Assembly (NCBI RefSeq): GCF_040712085.1
Contig: NZ_JBFCVK010000013.1
Span: forward strand, 1-64,000
DNA length: 64,000 nucleotides
Reading direction: 5' to 3'
Origin: Aquibaculum sediminis
GTDB taxonomy: Bacteria; Pseudomonadota; Alphaproteobacteria; Kiloniellales; DSM-21159
Shown here one piece after another: positions 58,889 through 64,000 of the stretch. Positions within the stretch are counted from its first letter, which is position 1. Every line of letters starts with the position of its first letter. The position numbers and the translations under genes were made by a program. The notes under the pieces are model-generated. The model was not told the origin of the DNA. It did not search any database and saw only the letters and a list, made by a program, of their open reading frames with translations.

Positions 58889-60330
58889 GTCTGCTTCAGG
58901 ATCGGCTCGGCCGGCTGCTGCCCCGCAGCCGCTTCGCTCGCAGCGTGTCCATCCTGGCCGGCGGCACCGCGGCGGCGCAGCTTCTGGTCATTCTGGCGGC
59001 GCCGCTGCTCACCCGCCTTTACGGCCCGGAGGACTTCGGCCTGCTGGCCGCCTTCGCGGCGCTGATGGCGATCCTCGCCGTCATCTCCAACCTGCGCTAC
59101 CAGTTCGCCATTCCCCTGCCGGCGAACGATCTGGAAGCCGCCCATGTCCTGGGGCTCTGTCTTGCCGCGGTGCTGGGGCTGGCCCTGCTGAGCCTGGTGA
59201 TCGTCGCGCTTTTTGCGGCACCGGTGGCGGCTCTCCTGCATCTGCCGGCGTTGGCCGACTATCTCTGGCTGCTGCCGCTCGGTCTGCTGCTGGCTGGCAT
59301 CTACGAAGCCTTCATGTACTGGGCGATCCGCGAGCGCGGCTTTCCGGTGATCGCGCGCACGAGGCTCTACCAGGGCTTGGTCACGGTTGCGATCCAGCTG
59401 GGCGGATTCCTACTGGGGCCGCTGGCCCTGCTGCTCGGCCACGTTGCCGGCAATGGCGCGGGCGTGGTCGGGCTCGGCGAGGTCGCGGTGCGCAAGCGCT
59501 GGTCGCTGTTCCGCCGGGTGCGGCCAGCGGGTCTCTGGCGCGCCGCCGTGCGCTATCGCCGCTTCCCGCTCTTCTCCACCTGGAGCGGCGCCTTCAACAC
59601 TCTGAGCACCCAGGTGCCGCCCCTGCTTTTTGCCGCGCTGTTCAGCCCCGCCGCGGCCGGACTTTACGCCCTGGCCCAGCGGGTCCTGGCCCTGCCCATG
59701 AGCGTGGTGGGGCAGGCGGTGAGCGACGCCTTTTTCACCGACGCCGCTGAGGCGCGACGCTCCGGCGACCTCTCCGGCCTGGTCACGAAGATCTACGAGA
59801 AGCTGGTGCAGGTGGCCATGCCGCCGGCCCTGGTCCTGGTGCTGGCGGGGCCGCAACTCTTCGCGCTCGTCTTCGGCACGGAATGGCACCAGGCAGGCAG
59901 TTTCGCCCAGTGGATGGCGCCCTGGCTGCTGTTCCAGTTCGTCACCTCGCCGCTCTCCCTGCTCTTCGACGTGCTGGAGAAGCAGGTGGACGAGATGCTG
60001 TTTCAACTGGGCCTGCTGCTCGGCCGGGTGCTGGCGCTCTTCATCGGCTACTGGATGGGCAGCCTGATTCTCACCGTGGCGCTTTTCTCGCTGGTCAGCG
60101 CGCTCTGCTACGTCGGAAAGCTGTTTTGGCTCTTCCACCTGGTGCTGGGCAACTGGCGGCCGCTCGTTGCACCTCTGTTGCAGGCCGCGGCCTGGGCGCT
60201 GCTGCTGGCGAGTCCGCTGGCGGTGATCGCCTTTTTCGAGGTCACACCGCAGCTCTGGCTGTCGGCCGTGGGCCTGGCCGCGGTGATGATCGCCGCGCGC
60301 TATCTCGTTCTCATCCGGGCCGTTTGGTGA
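58885..60330 (+). CDS. Wzx-like oligosaccharide flippase
   Basis: The 481-residue membrane protein has about twelve helices and the Polysacc_synt profile: SVSILAGGTAAAQLLVILAA with LLTRLYGPEDFGLLAAFAAL, and later YRRFPLFSTWSGAFNTLSTQ and LFSPAAAGLYALAQRVLALP. It probably flips undecaprenyl-linked repeat units across the inner membrane. Its start overlaps the stop of wbpE by four bases. A loop near residue 190-215 is charged. No Wzy polymerase is seen in the window. Confidence 0.85.
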   Translation: MSLLQDRLGRLLPRSRFARSVSILAGGTAAAQLLVILAAPLLTRLYGPEDFGLLAAFAALMAILAVISNLRYQFAIPLPANDLEAAHVLGLCLAAVLGLALLSLVIVALFAAPVAALLHLPALADYLWLLPLGLLLAGIYEAFMYWAIRERGFPVIARTRLYQGLVTVAIQLGGFLLGPLALLLGHVAGNGAGVVGLGEVAVRKRWSLFRRVRPAGLWRAAVRYRRFPLFSTWSGAFNTLSTQVPPLLFAALFSPAAAGLYALAQRVLALPMSVVGQAVSDAFFTDAAEARRSGDLSGLVTKIYEKLVQVAMPPALVLVLAGPQLFALVFGTEWHQAGSFAQWMAPWLLFQFVTSPLSLLFDVLEKQVDEMLFQLGLLLGRVLALFIGYWMGSLILTVALFSLVSALCYVGKLFWLFHLVLGNWRPLVAPLLQAAAWALLLASPLAVIAFFEVTPQLWLSAVGLAAVMIAARYLVLIRAVW

Positions 60331-60343
60331 AGGTGGCTGACGC

Positions 60344-61480
60344 ATGAAAGCAGGCTTGAGGGGGGCCGCAAACCCGGGCATTGGCGACGCGCTGCCCGGG
60401 TCTGCAGTGAATCTGAATGTGGTGCCCGCTGGGCGTCTCGTGCCGTGCAAGCCGTCGGCTCCGACCTATTCTCTGCTGCCTGGAGAGTCCCGGACGCAAA
60501 AGCCGGCCGGTCGTGCGACCTCCGCCCGGATGCGGCCGGGGGAGTCCGCGGCCAAGGAATGCTACCGCCGCTTTTCCCAGACCGAGACGAGCTTGCCGCT
60601 GTTTGCGCGCGACTGGTGGCTGGATGCCGTGAGCGGCCCGCAGGGCTGGGACGTGGCGGTGGTTGAACGCGGCGGTGAAGTGATGGCTGCACTGCCCTTC
60701 CGCCTGCGCCGGCGCTTCGGTTTCCGCTGGCTGTCCCAGCCCCCGCTGACGCCCTGGCTCGGCCCCTGGATCCGGCCATCGGCGGCCAAGTCCGCCAATG
60801 CCATGGCGCGGGAAAAGGATTTGATGGAGGCCTTGATCGACGGTCTTCCGCCTTTCGATTACTTCACCCAGAACTGGCATCACAGCCGTCACAACTGGCT
60901 GCCCTTCTACTGGCGCGGCTTCTCCCAGACCACGCGCTACACCTATGTACTGCCGGATATCTCGAATGAACGCTCGCTCTGGCAAGCGATGGACAAGAGT
61001 GTGCGCGGTACGATCCGCAAAGCGGAGAGTCGTTTTCGCCTCAGTGTTCGCAGCGATATGGGCCTCGATACCTTTCTTGCGCTCAACCGCAAAACCTACG
61101 GACGGCAAAACAGCATGCCTCCCTATTCCGATGCCCTTGTCCGGCGCTTGGACCAGGCCTGCGCAGAGCGCGGCTGCCGCAGGGTTTTCATTGCTGTCGA
61201 CCCGGACGGCCGGGCCCATGCCGGCGAGTACATGGTCTGGGACGAGCAGGCGGCCTATGCCTTGATGGGCGGTGCCGATCCCACCTTGCGCCAGAGCGGG
61301 GCAACGCCGCTTTGCCTCTGGCATGCCATACGCCACGCGGCGACAGTCACGCAAAGTTACGATTTCAGCGGCTCGATGATCGAAGCGGTGGAGCGTCAGT
61401 TTCGGGCCTTCGGCGCCGTACAGCGGCCCTACTTTCGGGTCGCAAAAGCCAACAACAAGCTTCTGCGGTTGTTTGTATAG
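60344..61480 (+). CDS. FemAB/GNAT-like acyltransferase, copy 1
   Basis: The 378-residue product resembles the GNAT-type (FemAB/BioF2-like) group common in exopolysaccharide loci: SLPLFARDWWLDAVSGPQGW, ALPFRLRRRFGFRWLSQPPL, TQNWHHSRHNWLPFYWRGFS, TRYTYVLPDI and GRAHAGEYMVWDEQAAYALM. It is about 50 per cent identical by eye to the gene that follows. The first 75 residues have no counterpart there, so Met63 (MRPGESAAKE) may be the true start, although AAGGTGG precedes ATG 60344. It may acylate or aminoacylate a sugar; the reaction is unproven. Confidence 0.75.
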   Translation: MKAGLRGAANPGIGDALPGSAVNLNVVPAGRLVPCKPSAPTYSLLPGESRTQKPAGRATSARMRPGESAAKECYRRFSQTETSLPLFARDWWLDAVSGPQGWDVAVVERGGEVMAALPFRLRRRFGFRWLSQPPLTPWLGPWIRPSAAKSANAMAREKDLMEALIDGLPPFDYFTQNWHHSRHNWLPFYWRGFSQTTRYTYVLPDISNERSLWQAMDKSVRGTIRKAESRFRLSVRSDMGLDTFLALNRKTYGRQNSMPPYSDALVRRLDQACAERGCRRVFIAVDPDGRAHAGEYMVWDEQAAYALMGGADPTLRQSGATPLCLWHAIRHAATVTQSYDFSGSMIEAVERQFRAFGAVQRPYFRVAKANNKLLRLFV

Positions 61481-61539
61481 CAGCGAACGCGGGGGACGGG
61501 AGAGCAGGATGGATCCCTTCTTGCTGAAAGGGGCGTTCG

Positions 61540-62502
61540 ATGCCGTGGACATGTCGAAAGGCGCACTACCGTGCGCTTTGCGCGACAGAGAAGACCATTC
61601 CGATCTTTGCGCGCGACTGGTGGCTGGATGCGCTGGTCGGAGCGGGGAACTGGGATGTGGTCCTTGTGGAGGCCGAAGGGCGCGTGCTGGGGGCCATGCC
61701 CTTCGTGCGCAATCGCCATCTCGGGGCCTGGTGGCTGTCGCAGCCGCCGCTGAGCCAGACGCTCGGTCCTTGGATCCGGCCTCTTGCGGGGCGCGAGAGC
61801 GAGCGGCTGGAGTGGGAGGTGCGGATCATGACCGATCTGATCGCCCAGCTGCCCCGCTTCGGCCACTTCATACAGAACTGGCATCACAGTCGCGGCAACT
61901 GGCTGCCCTTCTATTGGCAGGGCTTTCATCAGACGGTGCGCTACACCTATGTGCTCGACGACCTCAGCGAGGAAGGGCGCTTGTGGGAGGGCCTGCGCGG
62001 CAGCGTGCGCAGCGACATCCGCAAGGCGCAGCAGCGCTACAAGTTGACTGTTCGCAGCGATCTCGGGCTGGACAGTCTCCTGCCGCTGCTGCGCATGACC
62101 TTCGCGCGCCAGGGCAGGCACCTGCCCTACCCGGAGGATCTGTTGCACCGTCTGGATGCCGCCTGTGCGCAACACGATTGCCGGCGGATTTTCATCGCAA
62201 CCGATCCACAAGGGCGTCTGCACGCCGGCGAGTATCTGGTCTGGGACGAGATGACGGCTTACGACCTGCTGTCGGGCTCGGATCCGGCACTGCGGCACAG
62301 CGGCGCCACCAGTCTCTGCAAGTGGGAGTCGATCCGCTTCGCAGCCAGCGTGATGCACAGCTACGACTTCGAGGGCTCGATGCTGGAACCGGTGGAGCGG
62401 CAGTTGCGCGCCTTCGGCGCCGAGCAGCGTGCCTATTCCCGGGTCTGGAAGACGCGCTCTCCACTCTTGAAGATGGCCCTGCTGCTGCTCGGGATCCTGT
62501 AG
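61540..62502 (+). CDS. FemAB/GNAT-like acyltransferase, copy 2
   Basis: A 320-residue paralogue of the preceding gene in tandem orientation. It shares IFARDWWLDALVGAGNWDVV, WWLSQPPLSQTLGPWIRPL, IQNWHHSRGNWLPFYWQGFH, VRYTYVLDDL, RSDIRKAQQRYKLTVRSDLG, HAGEYLVWDEMTAYDLLSGS and YDFEGSMLEPVERQLRAFGA with it. Start at ATG 61540, seven bases after AAAGGGG. Both copies keep the Tyr-rich central block and the late Glu-Gly-Ser-Met segment, so both are likely active, perhaps with different acyl or sugar specificity. Confidence 0.75.
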   Translation: MPWTCRKAHYRALCATEKTIPIFARDWWLDALVGAGNWDVVLVEAEGRVLGAMPFVRNRHLGAWWLSQPPLSQTLGPWIRPLAGRESERLEWEVRIMTDLIAQLPRFGHFIQNWHHSRGNWLPFYWQGFHQTVRYTYVLDDLSEEGRLWEGLRGSVRSDIRKAQQRYKLTVRSDLGLDSLLPLLRMTFARQGRHLPYPEDLLHRLDAACAQHDCRRIFIATDPQGRLHAGEYLVWDEMTAYDLLSGSDPALRHSGATSLCKWESIRFAASVMHSYDFEGSMLEPVERQLRAFGAEQRAYSRVWKTRSPLLKMALLLLGIL

Positions 62503-62550
62503 CGCTGTTCGCGCGACCGGTGCGCTGGTAGGACGCCATCGCTCTAAATG

Positions 62551-62580
62551 CCACAAGTTCACAGGCCACAAGTTCACAGG
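62551..62580 (+). repeat. Perfect 15-base tandem repeat
   Basis: CCACAAGTTCACAGG occurs twice without gap (62551-62565 and 62566-62580), ending ten bases before the start of the next gene. A replication slippage event is the simplest cause; it changes spacing in the ribosome-binding region. Confidence 0.9.
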
Positions 62581-62590
62581 CCTTGGCGCC

Positions 62591-64000
62591 ATGAAGTTCC
62601 TGCTGGAAATGCCGGGCGATCATCTGGCCGCGCGACGCTACGCGGCAAAAACGCTGCTGGGCGAGTTTCTGGGTCTGCCTTTGGACATTCGTGTCGGACA
62701 GTCCGACCGCTGGCGGCTGTGCGACTCGGCCGAGAGCGCGGAACTGATCCTGCCCGACTGTTTCTTCGCCAGCGCGCGCGGTCGCTGGCTGGAGCCGACA
62801 TCGCTTCCGCAGCTCCCGCTCGCTCGCTGGTACAGCGAAGCGGACCTGCCGGAGGCGCACCGCCTGGACGGTGGCTTGCCGGTGTTGGCCGGCACAGCGG
62901 ATGCCGCGGGTCGCTGGTGGCACCAAGAGGGGCACAGCGCCTATCTCGGTTTCGACCTCTTCGGCAGCGCCTTCTTCTGCCTTTCCCGCTACGAGGAGCA
63001 GGCGCTGGTGGAGCGCGACGAACACGAACGTTTCCCCGCTTCCGCCTCACTGGCCTTGCGCGCCGGACTGCTGGAGCGGCCGCTGCTTGACGAATATCTT
63101 GCCGTGCTGCGCGCGGCGCTGTTGCGGCTCTGGCCGCGCCTGTCCCTGCCGTGGATGCGCGGACAGCTTCGGTTCACCTGCGACATCGACCACCCCTATG
63201 AGGGCGGCAGCAAGCGCCTGGACCTGCTTGCGCGCGCGCTTGTCGGCGACGTTCTGGTCAGGCGCCGGCCGCAGGAGATGGTGGCCCGCCTGGGGCGGGT
63301 CTGGCGCGCCCGGCGTGGCGATTACGCGCGTGATCCCAACAACACTTTCGACTGGCTGATGCAGTGCTGCGAGGCGCAAGGGGCACAGGCCACCTTCTAC
63401 GTCATCGCCGGCCACTCCGGCGGGGCCATCGATGGCTGCTACAGCCTCGACGAGCCTTATATGCAGGACCTGCTGCGGCGCATTCACCAGCGGGGTCACG
63501 CGATCGGTCTGCATGGCAGCTACAACAGCTTCCGTGACGCCGCGGTGCTACGGCAGGAACGACAGGATTTGGAAGCCGCCTGCCGCTCAGCCGGCTTTCC
63601 GGCCGAGGTGCGTGCGGTGCGTCAGCACTACCTGCGCTGGGACAGCGCGCGCACGCCGGCGCTGATGGAGCAGAGCGGTTTCGCCTGCGACAGCACCGGC
63701 GGCTATGCCGACCACATCGGTTTCCGCCACGGCACCGGGCGATCCTTCCGGCTCTGGGATTGGGGCGCCGGCCGGCCGCTGTCGCTCAGAGAGCAGCCCC
63801 TGATCGCGATGGAGTGGAGCGCCATCGGACCGCAGTACATGAACCTGGGGCGCAGCGCCCCCGCTCTGCAGCGCTTGCAGCGGCTGAAGCAAACCTGCCT
63901 GCGCTTTGGCGGCGACTTTACCCTGCTCTGGCACAACAGCGAGATCCGCAGCGAGTGGGACCGCCAGGCAGTTGCAGCCCTGCTCGGGAACGACGCCATG
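62591..64000 (+). CDS. Polysaccharide deacetylase family protein (3' end beyond window)
   Basis: An open frame from ATG 62591 (MKFLLEMPGDHLAARRYAAK) runs to the window end, 470 codons, without a stop. The first 190 residues are an N-terminal accessory domain; the CE4-like core begins about residue 195 with QLRFTCDIDHPYEGG (the FTxDxDxP metal-binding motif) and continues with FDWLMQCCEAQGAQATFYVI and IHQRGHAIGLHGSYNSFRD, where His-Gly-Ser replaces the usual HTxxH. It probably deacetylates or otherwise modifies the polysaccharide made by this locus. The window edge hides its C-terminus. Confidence 0.8.
   Translation, partial: MKFLLEMPGDHLAARRYAAKTLLGEFLGLPLDIRVGQSDRWRLCDSAESAELILPDCFFASARGRWLEPTSLPQLPLARWYSEADLPEAHRLDGGLPVLAGTADAAGRWWHQEGHSAYLGFDLFGSAFFCLSRYEEQALVERDEHERFPASASLALRAGLLERPLLDEYLAVLRAALLRLWPRLSLPWMRGQLRFTCDIDHPYEGGSKRLDLLARALVGDVLVRRRPQEMVARLGRVWRARRGDYARDPNNTFDWLMQCCEAQGAQATFYVIAGHSGGAIDGCYSLDEPYMQDLLRRIHQRGHAIGLHGSYNSFRDAAVLRQERQDLEAACRSAGFPAEVRAVRQHYLRWDSARTPALMEQSGFACDSTGGYADHIGFRHGTGRSFRLWDWGAGRPLSLREQPLIAMEWSAIGPQYMNLGRSAPALQRLQRLKQTCLRFGGDFTLLWHNSEIRSEWDRQAVAALLGNDAM

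Overview
This 64-kb window comes from a high-GC bacterial chromosome, most probably an alphaproteobacterium of the Rhodospirillales/Kiloniellales type. Three things point there: the only clear SOS box has the alphaproteobacterial LexA form (two GAAC words seven bases apart, upstream of imuA); adenosylcobalamin methylmalonyl-CoA mutase, RraA-like, TIGR01459-type HAD and N-acetylglutaminylglutamine amide (NAGGN) genes occur together; and dispersed palindromic repeats sit in several intergenic gaps. The NAGGN genes suggest a salt-tolerant organism. The genus is not determinable by eye.

Layout. 1-83 is the 3' end of an IS110-type transposase beside a possibly truncated methyltransferase. 0.9-12.5 kb carries mostly housekeeping genes (PaiB, PilZ, RraA-like, GNAT, ArsC, HAD-IIA, methylmalonyl-CoA mutase), plus a coupled pair of secreted proteins, the larger with a metzincin zinc site (2.3-6.6 kb). 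12.7-18.8 kb is a tightly overlapped six-gene minus-strand operon: multicopper oxidase, cytochrome c, phytochelatin-synthase-like peptidase, small and large subunits of a GMC dehydrogenase, and an MFS protein. I regard it as the most unusual unit here. 18.9-26.4 kb holds a Fic protein with an operator-like palindrome, a CaiB-type CoA transferase, two poorly known proteins, an HxlR regulator, a YciF-type protein and dinB.

26.4-31.1 kb is the three-gene NAGGN osmoprotectant operon. 31.5-32.7 kb has tRNA-Leu(CAA), a Panacea-type toxin-antitoxin candidate and tRNA-Val(GAC). 32.9-46.9 kb carries a lipoprotein, an aminotransferase, sppA, tlyA, a MATE exporter, an orphan LivK-like binding protein, a PAS-GGDEF-EAL protein, aat, the SOS-controlled imuA-imuB pair and a GDT1-type exporter. 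47.0-47.7 kb is a small two-gene island of lower GC, and leuA follows.

50.1-64.0 kb is an exopolysaccharide/O-antigen locus: OPX export protein, Wzc-like tyrosine kinase, an RfaH/NusG-like antiterminator followed by an ops-like element, the WbpA-B-D-E set for UDP-GlcNAc3NAcA, a Wzx-like flippase, two tandem FemAB/GNAT-like enzymes and two polysaccharide deacetylase-type proteins, the last cut by the window end. The likely logic is synthesis of a diacetamido-uronic acid sugar, its polymer export, and regulation by a dedicated antiterminator.
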